Below are positions 17,769 to 27,137 of a stretch of DNA of 50,770 nt, in pieces. Location: positions 1-50,770 of the forward strand of contig NVXR01000020.1 in assembly GCA_002733995.1 (NCBI GenBank), given 5' to 3'. Every line of letters begins with the position of its first letter. Positions within the stretch are counted from its first letter, which is position 1. The translations under genes and the position numbers were made by a program. Source of the stretch: Desulfotalea sp. (GTDB lineage: Bacteria; Desulfobacterota; Desulfobulbia; Desulfobulbales; Desulfocapsaceae). The notes beneath the pieces were generated by a model. That model ran no database searches and was not told the DNA's origin. It was given only the letters and a program-made list of their open reading frames with translations.

Positions 17769-19904
17769 TTAGGCCTCATTGTAGTTATGACGAACAATAA
17801 CTTCCCGTGGTTTGGCCCCATCAGCTGGTCCAACGATACCCTCTTTCTCCATGGTTTCAATCATTCTAGCCGCCCGATTATAGCCTACCCGCAGCCGTCT
17901 TTGAACCATTGAGATAGACGCCTGGCCGGCCTCTGTCACGATTGTTACAGCTTCATCATAACGTTCATCAAAATCTTTTTCTTCCTCAGCACCAATACTA
18001 CTCGTTTCTTTTTCAATTTCCTGCATCACCGCTTCATCATAGCTAGAATTACCCTGTTTTTTCCAGAAGTCAACAATATCCGCTGTCTCCTTTTCTGAAA
18101 TATAGGCGCCGTGGATTCTTTTTATGGCTGAAGTGCCAGGTGCGAGAAACAACATGTCCCCCGCTCCGAGCAGATGTTCCGCTCCTGAGGCGTCCAGGAT
18201 GGTCCTAGAGTCGATTTTAGAAGATACCTTAAAAGATATACGCGTAGGAAAGTTTGCCTTTATAAGGCCGGTCAGGACGTCTACAGAAGGCCTTTGGGTC
18301 GCCAGGATCATATGTATCCCAGCAGCACGTGCCATCTGTGCAAGTCGCGCAATTGCAGCCTCAACATCCTTGGAAGCGACCATCATAAGATCCGCAAGCT
18401 CATCGACCACTACAACAATATATGGCAATTTTTCTTCTTGGGTTTGATTGTATGAATCAAAACTTTTCACCTTTGCCTCTTCAAGTAATCGATACCTGCG
18501 CTCCATCTCACGGACGGCCCAGTTCAAAGCCCTTGACGCTAGCTTGGGGTCAACAACTACCGGGTGTAACAAATGGGGAATCCCTTCATAGCCCGAGAGT
18601 TCGATTCTTTTAGGATCTACCATTAAAAACCTGACTTCCTCTGGGGTTGCGTTATAGAGTATCGAGGCAATAATGGTATTTATGCCAACACTTTTACCGG
18701 CTCCAGTGGCCCCAGCAATCAAGAGATGCGGCATTTTGGAAAGGTTTGCCATGGCTAAATTACCCACAACATCAAGACCGAGGGCAATAGATAATTTATG
18801 GGAATTTTCCCGGTATTCTTTTGCACCAATAAGCTCACGAATATGGACAATCTGGCGTATTTCGTTCGGTATCTCAATACCGAGTGCAGCCTTACCTGGA
18901 ACAGAGCCAACAACCCTGACCGACTGTGCCTTTAAGCCAAGAGCCAGATCATCGGCCAGTCCAGCAATCTTATTAATTTTCACACCCGCAGCGGGTGAAT
19001 ATTCATATGTCGTAACCACAGGCCCTGGAGAAATCCCAACTACTTTTCCAGAAACGCCAAAGTTACTCAGCTTCTGTACCAATTCGTCGGAAATCTTGTA
19101 ATAAACTTCCTTATCTATTTTTTCGTGGACATGATCATCCGTGCTTAAAAGAGAAAGAGGAGGCAGCTTCCAGTCTCCTCTTGCAACGGGCATAGCCGCA
19201 AACTGTTCATCTTTTTCACTGGTTTTCTGCGTACGTGCAAGTTCTTTCACAACCGGCACTGCCTTACGTTCAGAGGGCACAGGTTCGGTAACAGGGATCT
19301 TTACCTTAGGAGTCCTTTTTTTCCTAGATAGGGGCGATGACTCAGGCTGCTTGTCGAGGCTCTTAGGCATCTTCACGCCTCCCCAGATCTTCTTCACGCC
19401 TTGGGCCAATGCTCGTAACAGCTGATATGACGAAAACTGAGCCGCCAACATGAGGGAAAAAATTAAAATCACGAGAAAGACCAATATCGTTCCACCATGA
19501 CCCACGACGGCATCGAGGAGTACAAATCCTGTTTTCCCAAGAAAACCGCCAGCGCCGAGATATGACGTATCATGGAGAGTAAAGGAGGAAAGCAGTCCGC
19601 AACAAGATATAATTGCCCCCGTGAGACCAGCTATGACATGGGGGAGTCGCTGAAAACTGATTTTAGAGCCAAAAAATAGCAATGAAGAAAGAAGAAGAAG
19701 GGTTGGTAGCAGGTATGCACCAAAGCCGATAAAGCTAAAAAGGACCTTCGCAATAAGAGTACCAACCTTACCGCTCCAGTTGGCGTCAAGTTTAAAAATA
19801 TAGGCAAATAAACTCAGATAAATAAAAAGAGACACAGAAATGCCGAAAACAGCGAGAGCTTCCTGTTTTAATCCTGGCTTGGGAGCTTCTGTTTTGGGGG
19901 CCAT
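17769..19904 (-). CDS. ftsK: DNA translocase FtsK
   Basis: A 711-residue FtsK/SpoIIIE-type translocase that moves chromosome ends at the division septum. Four to five membrane helices (about 15-170) are followed by a Pro/Lys-rich linker (170-270). The motor has Walker A GATGAGKSVG and Walker B VVVVDELADLMM. The C-terminal gamma winged-helix domain QRRLRVGYNRAARMIE reads KOPS sites. The linker is short compared with E. coli, as in many bacteria. Its stop lies about 20 bases upstream of the candidate apr promoter. Confidence 0.97.
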   Translation of the reverse strand: MAPKTEAPKPGLKQEALAVFGISVSLFIYLSLFAYIFKLDANWSGKVGTLIAKVLFSFIGFGAYLLPTLLLLSSLLFFGSKISFQRLPHVIAGLTGAIISCCGLLSSFTLHDTSYLGAGGFLGKTGFVLLDAVVGHGGTILVFLVILIFSLMLAAQFSSYQLLRALAQGVKKIWGGVKMPKSLDKQPESSPLSRKKRTPKVKIPVTEPVPSERKAVPVVKELARTQKTSEKDEQFAAMPVARGDWKLPPLSLLSTDDHVHEKIDKEVYYKISDELVQKLSNFGVSGKVVGISPGPVVTTYEYSPAAGVKINKIAGLADDLALGLKAQSVRVVGSVPGKAALGIEIPNEIRQIVHIRELIGAKEYRENSHKLSIALGLDVVGNLAMANLSKMPHLLIAGATGAGKSVGINTIIASILYNATPEEVRFLMVDPKRIELSGYEGIPHLLHPVVVDPKLASRALNWAVREMERRYRLLEEAKVKSFDSYNQTQEEKLPYIVVVVDELADLMMVASKDVEAAIARLAQMARAAGIHMILATQRPSVDVLTGLIKANFPTRISFKVSSKIDSRTILDASGAEHLLGAGDMLFLAPGTSAIKRIHGAYISEKETADIVDFWKKQGNSSYDEAVMQEIEKETSSIGAEEEKDFDERYDEAVTIVTEAGQASISMVQRRLRVGYNRAARMIETMEKEGIVGPADGAKPREVIVRHNYNEA

Positions 19905-20344
19905 ATTGGTTTAACCGTTTCTTGATTTAACATTGAGTGCCCTACTCCGGAAAACCTCTCACAATAAACACCATGAGTATATTTAAAGCTAATAACTAAA
20001 AATGTAGAACCAGATAGAGAACACAGAACCACTTGTCCCGATGAGCGGGGTTCCCCGCATTTCTCATGAACATTGTGTTGATTTCAGATAATCAATGGAG
20101 AATTAGATACTACTTGTGACATTTTTGCAAAGTGAAAAGCGTACTCTGTCCACCGACCATCGGCCCAGGGTGACGACTCACTTCTACATCTTATTTTTGG
20201 CAATAAACATAGTTTACTATAGTTTATTGCCAACGCCTTAAACGCACCACCGGCTGACCAAGAGGAAAAGCATGAACGCTGAACCTTGGCCCCAGATCTA
20301 GCCGGAAAGTGTCACAGGCGCAAGAACGGGGCCCCTAGATGTAC
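19905..20344. other. 440-base ftsK-nusB intergenic region with two hairpins
   Basis: No gene is seen. One hairpin is ATGAG-CGGGG...CCCCG...CTCAT at 20041-20067. A second has a perfect 10-bp stem, GGCAATAAAC (20199-20208) with GTTTATTGCC (20222-20231). Neither carries a T run on the minus strand. A GGCCCC/GGGGCC pairing near 20288-20335 lies just past the nusB stop. The region probably holds the ftsK promoter and the end of the rib-nusB transcript. Confidence 0.5.
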
Positions 20345-20773
20345 CTACCGCTTCTGTGCCGTCAAGACTGCATCCAAGATACCATTAATAAACTTCGGAG
20401 ATTCATCTCCTGCAAATTTTTTGGCAATCTCTACAACCTCATTTATAGCAACTTGCGCTGGTACCTTTTCACAGTAAACGATTTCATACACCGCAATACG
20501 CAGCAGATTTCTATCGGTTGCTGCAATACGCGATACGCGCCAATTACTGGCGGCCTTGCTTATCTCAGCATCAATCTCCTCAATTGAGGATGAAATCCCT
20601 TTAAGCAGAGCCAGGGCATACGGCCTCGCCTTCTTGTTTACTTGAAAAAGGGTGCAAAAGAGTTCAAATCGCTCTTCAAGGTCATAACCAAAAGATTGGT
20701 CATCAGTAAGAGTAAAATCTTCCTGATATAAAAACTGGAGGGTAGCTTCCCTCGATATACGCCGTATCCCCAT
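20345..20773 (-). CDS. nusB: Transcription antitermination factor NusB
   Basis: A 142-residue all-helical NusB, which binds boxA RNA with S10 in rRNA antitermination. Visible motifs are REATLQFLYQEDF at the N-terminus, DRNLLRIAVYEI and AINEVVEIAKKFAGDESPKFINGILDAV at the C-terminus. Length is typical. It lies 122 bases after ribH; the rib-nusB order is common. Confidence 0.97.
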   Translation of the reverse strand: MGIRRISREATLQFLYQEDFTLTDDQSFGYDLEERFELFCTLFQVNKKARPYALALLKGISSSIEEIDAEISKAASNWRVSRIAATDRNLLRIAVYEIVYCEKVPAQVAINEVVEIAKKFAGDESPKFINGILDAVLTAQKR

Positions 20774-20895
20774 GGTGTATTAATGTCTCATGTCTGAATT
20801 ATAAAAATAAAAAGGGGCCAACAGAAGGTATCCCCCTGCCCGACCCCTCAGTCAGTGGCAATTCTTTGAATCCACCCCGGAGGGTGTAATACTAA

Positions 20896-21363
20896 TTAAT
20901 TCAATGAATCCATCAAATTAGCCATTTCGATTGCCGCAATAGCAACATCACTTCCTTTGTTCCCGGCCTTGGTACCACTTCGCTCAATTGCCTGCTCGAT
21001 TGTTTCAGTGGTAAGGACACCAAAAAGCACAGGGACGCCGGTATCAAGACTAGCCTGGGCTGTTCCCTTAGATACCTCACTTACAACAACATCAAAATGC
21101 GGGGTAGCACCACGGATAACAACACCGAGCACAATTACCGCATTGTATTTTTGTGAACCTGCCAATTTTTTCGCAATGAGTGGTATCTCAAAGGCACCGG
21201 GAACACGAACGACATCTATATCACTCGCCAAAGCCCCAGAACGTACGAGACTATCCAGCGCCCCTTCTAAAAGTTTTTCCACTAAAAAGGAGTTAAACCT
21301 AGCAACAACTATAGCAAATTTTTTAGCATCTGCATTGAGGTTACCTTCTATATAATTAGCCAT
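20896..21363 (-). CDS. ribH: 6,7-dimethyl-8-ribityllumazine synthase
   Basis: A 155-residue lumazine synthase that condenses the 3,4-dihydroxy-2-butanone 4-phosphate made by RibBA with the pyrimidine intermediate. The active-site segments are [30 protein letters not shown] and [21 protein letters not shown], which contains the catalytic His. Length is standard. It follows ribBA after 37 bases. Confidence 0.98.
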   Translation of the reverse strand: MANYIEGNLNADAKKFAIVVARFNSFLVEKLLEGALDSLVRSGALASDIDVVRVPGAFEIPLIAKKLAGSQKYNAVIVLGVVIRGATPHFDVVVSEVSKGTAQASLDTGVPVLFGVLTTETIEQAIERSGTKAGNKGSDVAIAAIEMANLMDSLN

Positions 21364-21400
21364 TTTTTACACCATGTTTTTAAGAGCCGTAGCCTTACGA

Positions 21401-22612
21401 TTAGCCGTCAACTTCAATAAGATGTCCCATCCGATCCCGTTTGCACATCAGATAATCTTTATTTTCTTCACAGGCAGGCATCTCTAGGGGGATCCGCTCA
21501 ACAACCTCGATACCATACCCCTCAAGACCAACTATTTTTTTCGGATTATTTGTCAATATAGCCATCTTACTCACACCAAGATCACGCAGTATCTGTGCAC
21601 CGATTCCGTAATCTCGCAGGTCGCTCTTAAAACCTAGCCGATGATTAGCTTCGACTGTATCAACGCCTTCTTCATCTTGCAGACAGTAAGCTTTGAGCTT
21701 ATTTACAAGACCAATGCCCCGTCCTTCTTGGCGCATGTATAAGACTATACCACAACCTTTCTCATCAATCATCTTCATGGCCGCATTAAGCTGGTCGCCA
21801 CAGTCACATCTCGCAGAACCAAAAACATCCCCTGTTAAACACTCGGAGTGAACACGTACCAGAACAGGTTCGTCACCGTTTATTTCACCTTTAACAAGGG
21901 CAATATGTTCGAGATTATCTATTGAATTCGTATAAGCAACAGCCCTAAACTCACCCGTCTCTTTGGTTGGTATCCGTGCTACAACCTCTCGTTTTATGAG
22001 CATGTCAGCACGCAGACGATAGGCGACAAGATCCGCAATAGTGGCGATTTTAATACCATGTTTTTGGGAAAATATTTCCAAATCCGGCATACGGGCCATG
22101 GTGCCATCTTCTTTCATTACTTCACAAATAACACCTGCGGGAAGCATACCTGCGAGTCTTGACAAATCGACAGAGCCCTCGGTTTGCCCGGTACGGACAA
22201 GAACACCACCGTCACGCGCCCGAAGAGGAAAGATGTGACCTGGACTTACGAGGTCATCGGACGTTGCACCGGGTGCAATCGCGGCTTGGATGGTTCGTGC
22301 TCGATCCGCCGCTGAAATACCCGTGGAGACGCCCGTTTTTGCCTCAATACTAATGGTGAATCCGGTGCCAAAGGGTGAGGTGTTTTTGGGCACCATCATA
22401 GGCAATTGCAACTTATCTACAAGATCTCCGCAGAGGGTCAAACAGATAAGACCACGCCCATGGGTTGCCATGAAGTTGACGGCATCTGCATCAACTGACT
22501 CTGCAGCCATATAGAGATCACCTTCATTTTCCCGGTCTTCATCGTCAACCAGGATGATCATCTTCCCGGCCTTAATGTCCTCTAATACTTCTTCAATTGA
22601 ACTCACAGCCAT
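21401..22612 (-). CDS. ribBA: Bifunctional DHBP synthase / GTP cyclohydrolase II
   Basis: A 403-residue fusion supplying both riboflavin precursors. The RibB half (about 1-200) contains DDEDRENEGDLYMAAE, ATHGRGLICL and RTGQTEGSVDLSRLAG. The RibA half (about 205-403) has the zinc-binding CLTGDVFGSARCDCG, RQEGRGIGL and a C-terminal NNPKKIVGLEGYGI. Both catalytic sets look intact. It lies between ribE and ribH. Confidence 0.98.
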   Translation of the reverse strand: MAVSSIEEVLEDIKAGKMIILVDDEDRENEGDLYMAAESVDADAVNFMATHGRGLICLTLCGDLVDKLQLPMMVPKNTSPFGTGFTISIEAKTGVSTGISAADRARTIQAAIAPGATSDDLVSPGHIFPLRARDGGVLVRTGQTEGSVDLSRLAGMLPAGVICEVMKEDGTMARMPDLEIFSQKHGIKIATIADLVAYRLRADMLIKREVVARIPTKETGEFRAVAYTNSIDNLEHIALVKGEINGDEPVLVRVHSECLTGDVFGSARCDCGDQLNAAMKMIDEKGCGIVLYMRQEGRGIGLVNKLKAYCLQDEEGVDTVEANHRLGFKSDLRDYGIGAQILRDLGVSKMAILTNNPKKIVGLEGYGIEVVERIPLEMPACEENKDYLMCKRDRMGHLIEVDG

Positions 22613-22661
22613 AGTAATTCACACTTGTCTAAAAATTAGTAACATATCCCACTAAAGGGGA

Positions 22662-23318
22662 TTACATAAAACCGTGTTGTGCTAGAAATCCAGCATTCAT
22701 TGTATCCATAGCATCATCCCCACCACCCTCTTTGGGCGCGAGAAGTTTTTCGACATATTTTCCTATGATATCAACTTCAATATTAACCTTACTACCAATT
22801 TTCAATACGCCAAGGGTAGTTATTTTCAGTGTGTGTGGAATAATAGAAACAGAAAAGGTACCACTACCACAACTATTCACCGTCAGACTAACACCATTAA
22901 TGGTGATTGAGCCTTTCTCAATAATGTACCGACCATACTTCAGCGGTAGAGTGAAGTTGAAAATAGTATAGCCTCCAACCTCTTTTATACCACTCACTAA
23001 AGCCATACAATCAACATGACCGGAGACCATATGTCCACCCAATCGATCCGAGAGACGTAAAGCACGCTCAAGGTTGACGAGGGCCCCTGGCCCGGTATTA
23101 CCCAACGTGGTCCTCGAAACTGTTTCAGGTGAAACGTCTGCAGTAAAATGGCGGCCCCGGAAATTATAGGCAGTAAGGCAAACGCCATTAACCGCTATGG
23201 ATTCCCCCTCTTCGGGATCAGGGATATCAAAACCGGCCTCCATATCAAAGGTCAATCCTCCACCAACGCTTCTCCTTCCAGTTACCGCGCCAACTCCAGC
23301 AATTATCCCCGTAAACAT
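22662..23318 (-). CDS. ribE: Riboflavin synthase alpha chain
   Basis: A 218-residue riboflavin synthase converting two lumazines into riboflavin plus the pyrimidine. Two repeated lumazine-binding domains are seen: the N-terminal MFTGIIAGVGAV with VNGVCLTA, and the second with GGHMVSGHVDC and INGVSLTVN. Length is typical. It lies 49 bases before ribBA and only 22 bases after the TPR gene, so no room exists for an FMN riboswitch directly in front. Confidence 0.97.
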   Translation of the reverse strand: MFTGIIAGVGAVTGRRSVGGGLTFDMEAGFDIPDPEEGESIAVNGVCLTAYNFRGRHFTADVSPETVSRTTLGNTGPGALVNLERALRLSDRLGGHMVSGHVDCMALVSGIKEVGGYTIFNFTLPLKYGRYIIEKGSITINGVSLTVNSCGSGTFSVSIIPHTLKITTLGVLKIGSKVNIEVDIIGKYVEKLLAPKEGGGDDAMDTMNAGFLAQHGFM

Positions 23319-23340
23319 GTACTATTCCTTAACAGCTAAC

Positions 23341-23937
23341 TTAGCTTTCAAGTGCTTCTGCTTTTTCTAAAAACTGAGTAGCCATATTATTGTGTTTGAA
23401 ATTTTTATGGATCGAGCTAATTGTTCGATACGCATCAGCAGCCTTAGGGTTTTGTCCTAGAACAATATAAATCGAGGCCATTTTCTCTAGGGTTTCTACA
23501 GTCCCCTGGGGATCTCTGTTGTCTTGAAAGAGATCTAACATCTCAAGATACAGCTTTATGGCAACACTGTAATTTTCCAACGCCTTATTGGCCGAAGCCA
23601 TGTTATCCATTACAGATAAAACACTCATGCGATCGTTGGAGTTATCACAGATATCAAAGGCTCGCTGATAGTGGTTCAAAGCACTCTCATACTCTTTACG
23701 CTCAAGACAAACATGACCAAGTTGATTGCTTGCATTAGCGATCCCTGGTTCATCTTTTTTCTCTTCAAACCCAACCAGGGCATTATGTAAAGCCACCGCA
23801 GCCTGACCATAATTCTGATTTTCGAAGAACTTTTTCCCCTCTTCGTACTCCACCTTCACGGGGTCCGTTTCCTTCTTCTCCTCACTCTTAACCATGGGAG
23901 CAATTGAGTCGAGAGATTGTATCGTATTACTGCTCAT
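23341..23937 (-). CDS. TPR-repeat protein, function unknown
   Basis: A 198-residue soluble protein. After an acidic-basic N-terminus (about 40 residues) it holds four TPR-like helical pairs, for example EGKKFFENQNYGQAAVALHNAL and EYESALNHYQRAFDIC. The start chosen is the ATG at 23937, with AAGGA seven bases upstream; the frame could begin at 23952. It overlaps the end of the HEAT-repeat gene by 11 bases, so translation is probably coupled. No enzyme motif. Probably a protein-protein adaptor for its neighbours. Confidence 0.8.
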   Translation of the reverse strand: MSSNTIQSLDSIAPMVKSEEKKETDPVKVEYEEGKKFFENQNYGQAAVALHNALVGFEEKKDEPGIANASNQLGHVCLERKEYESALNHYQRAFDICDNSNDRMSVLSVMDNMASANKALENYSVAIKLYLEMLDLFQDNRDPQGTVETLEKMASIYIVLGQNPKAADAYRTISSIHKNFKHNNMATQFLEKAEALES

Positions 23938-25069
23938 TTTTTTGTCCTTCATTTATTGTTTGTATCGCGATGACTGCAACCTCAGCAACGGTTGAACTTA
24001 CCAATGTTCCATCAACACAGTACAAAAACTCTTCTTTATCGTCAGTCAGTTCCATTAGCTGAACCGCCGCCTCTGTCGCCTTTATTCGCCCGAGCAACCG
24101 GACCACCTGACCTCGCACCTGAGCCTCAGGATGTTGCAGATAGTGAAAAAGGTTATAAAAAGGTGTTTTTCTGATGATATCCGAGCGGTTGCCTGCAATT
24201 TCTGTCAAGCCCCAAAGCACCTGATTTCTCGTGGAGTTATCGCCAATATAGTTATAGAGATAACGTGCAAAAGCACCAAAGATATCAGACCTGAGGGAAA
24301 TAATATAACCAATCGATTCAACCATTCCCCAAGGAGTAGCAGCTGAATCCGAGCACGCCTCGAAAAGCCTTTGTAACAAGTCCGAAACAGAACCCGGATC
24401 CCGTGTGGAAACACGCTGACATACTTTGCCAATCATATAAGCGGTATGCCATCTTTTGCTATCATCAGGATCGTAGAGCAGTCGCTGCATCAAACGCAGG
24501 GTTTTCTTATCATCAAGACACAAGCCTACCAACTGATCAATATCGTTCTCTTCTACCAGCTGTTTTACCAGCCGCTTATTAGATTTACGAGGCACATGGC
24601 CTTTTTCTGGCGCCGGCTCAATAACTAAAGACATTTCTGCCTTTAGAGAAGGGAGAGCCTCCTGCAGAGCTTCGACCCGCTTGTCTTTGATCCGCGTTGC
24701 TATATCCTGAATTTCTGTGTGCAATCTGATAAAATACAAAATTCCGCGTACAGACCGGCCATCCAGGTTTTTCTTGGCAACAACCTGATTCAGGTCTTCA
24801 TCGTAATTTTCTATCCTGCCAGTAAGATAATCATCATCAGGCAAAAGTTCCCATGCCAAATCAGCATTATCATTACAGGCATACACAAGGGTTTCAACTA
24901 TTGCAGAACCGACATTGTGCCCTGTTGCATCACAGGTGTAAACAGCTCCGCAGAGACATCGCCCCACAGGGAATTCATTCATCTTTCTTTCTGGGGCATG
25001 GGAGGGCTTGCCTACCGTTTGCCCACAGAAAGGGCACCAAGGGCGTACCACACTATGTTGTTTAGCCAT
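23927..25069 (-). CDS. Zinc-finger plus HEAT-repeat protein, function unknown
   Basis: A 380-residue cytoplasmic protein. The N-terminus has a probable zinc ribbon with two pairs of cysteines (WCPFCG at 12-17, CLCG near 38), then CDATGHNVGSAIVE. From about residue 170 onward are helical repeats of HEAT type (DDSKRWHTAYMIGKVCQ, STRNQVLWGLTEIAG, HPEAQVRGQVVRLLGRI). It resembles the uncharacterised DVU0298-type proteins I recall from sulfate reducers; that match is from memory, not a search. Flanked by two TPR genes in one probable operon. Confidence 0.75.
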   Translation of the reverse strand: MAKQHSVVRPWCPFCGQTVGKPSHAPERKMNEFPVGRCLCGAVYTCDATGHNVGSAIVETLVYACNDNADLAWELLPDDDYLTGRIENYDEDLNQVVAKKNLDGRSVRGILYFIRLHTEIQDIATRIKDKRVEALQEALPSLKAEMSLVIEPAPEKGHVPRKSNKRLVKQLVEENDIDQLVGLCLDDKKTLRLMQRLLYDPDDSKRWHTAYMIGKVCQRVSTRDPGSVSDLLQRLFEACSDSAATPWGMVESIGYIISLRSDIFGAFARYLYNYIGDNSTRNQVLWGLTEIAGNRSDIIRKTPFYNLFHYLQHPEAQVRGQVVRLLGRIKATEAAVQLMELTDDKEEFLYCVDGTLVSSTVAEVAVIAIQTINEGQKNEQ

Positions 25070-25106
25070 TATTCATTCGCTCTAAAATTTACAGGGTACG
25101 TTCTTT

Positions 25107-25739
25107 CTACTGTGCCAATTTTTCCTGCAAACTCTTCGCAAAATTTGGATCAACAGAGTAGCCAAGCTCACGGGCCTTGTCCAGATGAACCTTAGACTCA
25201 GCGAATCTTTCACTGAAATACAGAGCCACAGCTAAATTATTTTGGCCTAAAGGTGAATCAGGCTCCAGCTCAAGGCCCTTGGTGGCAGCAGCAACGGCCC
25301 TATCGTCATGGCCTTTCATGGTGAGTACAGAGGTGAGATTCATCCAGGCGCTGGCTAACATAGGATCATTCTGAATCGCTTTTTCGTAGGAGGCAATAGC
25401 CTTTTCAAGATCGTTGCGTTGCTGCCAGATCAATCCGAGGTTTGCATGGGCCTGGGCACTTTCGTTATTTATAACAAGAGCTTTCTCATTGAGTTCGTGA
25501 GCTTTATCAAGGTTACCCTTACCAAAATAGATGGCCCCGAGATTAATCAAGCTCTCGGTGGAATGATCATCAATTTCGATGGCACGTTCAAGCATTTCTA
25601 TCGCATCTTCAATACGACCAGCCTTCATATAAACAAGTCCAAGATGATGAAAGGCCATCACTGAATTTGGATGTTCTTTACATTTCTTCTCGAGCTCTTC
25701 AATAACTTTAGGCAGGTCTTCTTTCAAATTTTCTGACAT
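25107..25739 (-). CDS. TPR-repeat protein, function unknown
   Basis: A 210-residue protein made almost wholly of five consecutive 34-residue TPR units (AFHHLGLVYMKAGRIEDAIEMLERAIEID, then LINLGAIYFGKGNLDKAHELNEKAL, and so on). No signal peptide, no enzyme motif. It lies 37 bases before the HEAT gene on the same strand and is likely the first gene of the trio. Role is probably scaffolding. Confidence 0.85.
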   Translation of the reverse strand: MSENLKEDLPKVIEELEKKCKEHPNSVMAFHHLGLVYMKAGRIEDAIEMLERAIEIDDHSTESLINLGAIYFGKGNLDKAHELNEKALVINNESAQAHANLGLIWQQRNDLEKAIASYEKAIQNDPMLASAWMNLTSVLTMKGHDDRAVAAATKGLELEPDSPLGQNNLAVALYFSERFAESKVHLDKARELGYSVDPNFAKSLQEKLAQ

Positions 25740-25946
25740 TGCATCCCTCTATTTAAAAATAACAAAAAAATTATATAATAACTATGATATAACGTATTCA
25801 AAACTCGAAGCAACGACACTCATAAGACCCACAAAAGAGGGGACAACTGAGAAACAGTGCCTGTGTTGAGCGCCTACACTATAGACACCTTAGACGTTCT
25901 TGCAAGAAGAAAATAATCGGCCCGTTTTCTCAAATCTTGCAGAGAG

Positions 25947-26921
25947 TCACTCCTGAGCAAGTTGCCCTGAGCATGCCAAACGCAGCTCCAGCGACTGTGT
26001 CAGTAAAACTTGCTTTGCTTCGGTTACATCCTTAGCAATTTGCGCGGCAAGTTGCTCAACACCATCGAATTTTATTTCCCCCCGTAAAAACTTTAACAGG
26101 TTAATCCGAATAGGCTGACCATAAATATCTTCGTTAAAATCGAAAATATGTGTCTCTGCCACAAGGATATCTTCGCCAAAAGTTGGGTTACAGCCGATGT
26201 TGAGAACCCCACCATAACATCGTTCACCATATATCACCTGAACGACATAGACACCATAGTGAGGAACGAGATCTTCCTGGTTGAACTTGAGGTTTGCGGT
26301 AGGAAAGCCTATCAACTTACCGCCACGCTGCTTGCCCACCTGAACCGTACCGCGTATCTGATAATTGCGCCCTAGCAGATCACCGGTGGCAGCCATTTCG
26401 CCATTTTTCACAAGCTCTCGTATTCGAGTCGAACTGACCAGCTGCTCCCCAGCGTACAGGGCATCCACCACTGTCACAGGAAAACCGAATTCCTCGCCCT
26501 GCTTTCTTAAAAAATCGATATTACCGCTTCGCCCCTTGCCAAAAGCATAATCATAACCGACTACAAGTTCTTTGATATGTAGGGTGTCCAGCAAAAAGTC
26601 CTGAACAAATATATCAGCCGTTGTCTTGGCAAATTGTTGTGTAAAGGGGATAACAATAAGAACATCAATACCCGCCGCTTCAATTAGCTCAGCCTTCTGC
26701 TCGCAGTTTGAAATGAGTTTGATCCCACCAGGAACAAGTACTTGGAGTGGGTGTGGGTTAAATGTTATGGCAATACTGGTCCCATTGTTTTTTTTAGCCT
26801 TTGCAACCACCGCCGCAAACAACTGCTGATGACCACAATGGACACCATCAAAATTGCCTATTGTTACGCATGGGTATGGAAATGACTCATTAGTCATTTC
26901 CATGTTTCTAAAAATTTTCAT
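25947..26921 (-). CDS. ribF: Bifunctional riboflavin kinase / FAD synthetase
   Basis: A 324-residue RibF that makes FMN and FAD from riboflavin. The N-terminal FAD synthetase domain has TIGNFDGVHCGHQQL and ITFNPHP; STRIRELVKNGE marks the interdomain region. The C-terminal kinase domain has GFPTANLKF and HIFDFNEDIYGQPIRI. The open frame extends to 26975, but the ATG at 26921 is chosen because family members begin MKxFR and because upstream codons would overlap the divergent tRNA-Leu promoter. It follows the rib genes in spirit but is a separate unit. Confidence 0.95.
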   Translation of the reverse strand: MKIFRNMEMTNESFPYPCVTIGNFDGVHCGHQQLFAAVVAKAKKNNGTSIAITFNPHPLQVLVPGGIKLISNCEQKAELIEAAGIDVLIVIPFTQQFAKTTADIFVQDFLLDTLHIKELVVGYDYAFGKGRSGNIDFLRKQGEEFGFPVTVVDALYAGEQLVSSTRIRELVKNGEMAATGDLLGRNYQIRGTVQVGKQRGGKLIGFPTANLKFNQEDLVPHYGVYVVQVIYGERCYGGVLNIGCNPTFGEDILVAETHIFDFNEDIYGQPIRINLLKFLRGEIKFDGVEQLAAQIAKDVTEAKQVLLTQSLELRLACSGQLAQE

Positions 26922-26963
26922 GTATCCATTCTGGTTTTTTTTAATCTCAATCACAAGAAAGTC

Positions 26964-26992
26964 TTGACAAATCATCCCTCAAGAATCATATT
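26964..26992 (+). promoter_or_regulatory. Promoter of tRNA-Leu
   Basis: A perfect TTGACA at 26964-26969 is followed after 17 bases by CATATT (26987-26992). Predicted start near 27000, immediately ahead of the mature tRNA at 27003. Confidence 0.65.
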
Positions 26993-27002
26993 CATGCCCG
27001 TT

Positions 27003-27089
27003 GCCGAAGTGGCGGAATTGGTAGACGCGCTAGGTTCAGGGTCTAGTATCTGTATAGATGTAGGAGTTCGACTCTCCTCTTCGGCACCA
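27003..27089 (+). tRNA. tRNA-Leu (CAG)
   Basis: An 87-base class II tRNA including an encoded CCA. Acceptor GCCGAAG/CTTCGGC, anticodon stem CTAGG/TCTAG (one G-U), loop TTCAGGG giving CAG, and a long variable arm. It is transcribed alone and followed by a terminator. Confidence 0.97.
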
Positions 27090-27098
27090 ACAATTTTC

Positions 27099-27137
27099 AA
27101 GGCCTTACCCCATGGACAATGGGATAAGGCCTTTTTT
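27099..27137 (+). terminator. Rho-independent terminator of tRNA-Leu
   Basis: AAGGCCTTACCCCAT pairs with ATGGGATAAGGCCTT (one-base offset in the middle), followed by TTTTTTG. It begins ten bases after the tRNA CCA. Confidence 0.93.

Noticed and set aside
20150..20190. AGGGTGA word near rib genes, considered as an FMN riboswitch
   Set aside because: The other conserved RFN segments are missing and it lies downstream of the rib operon, not in front of it.
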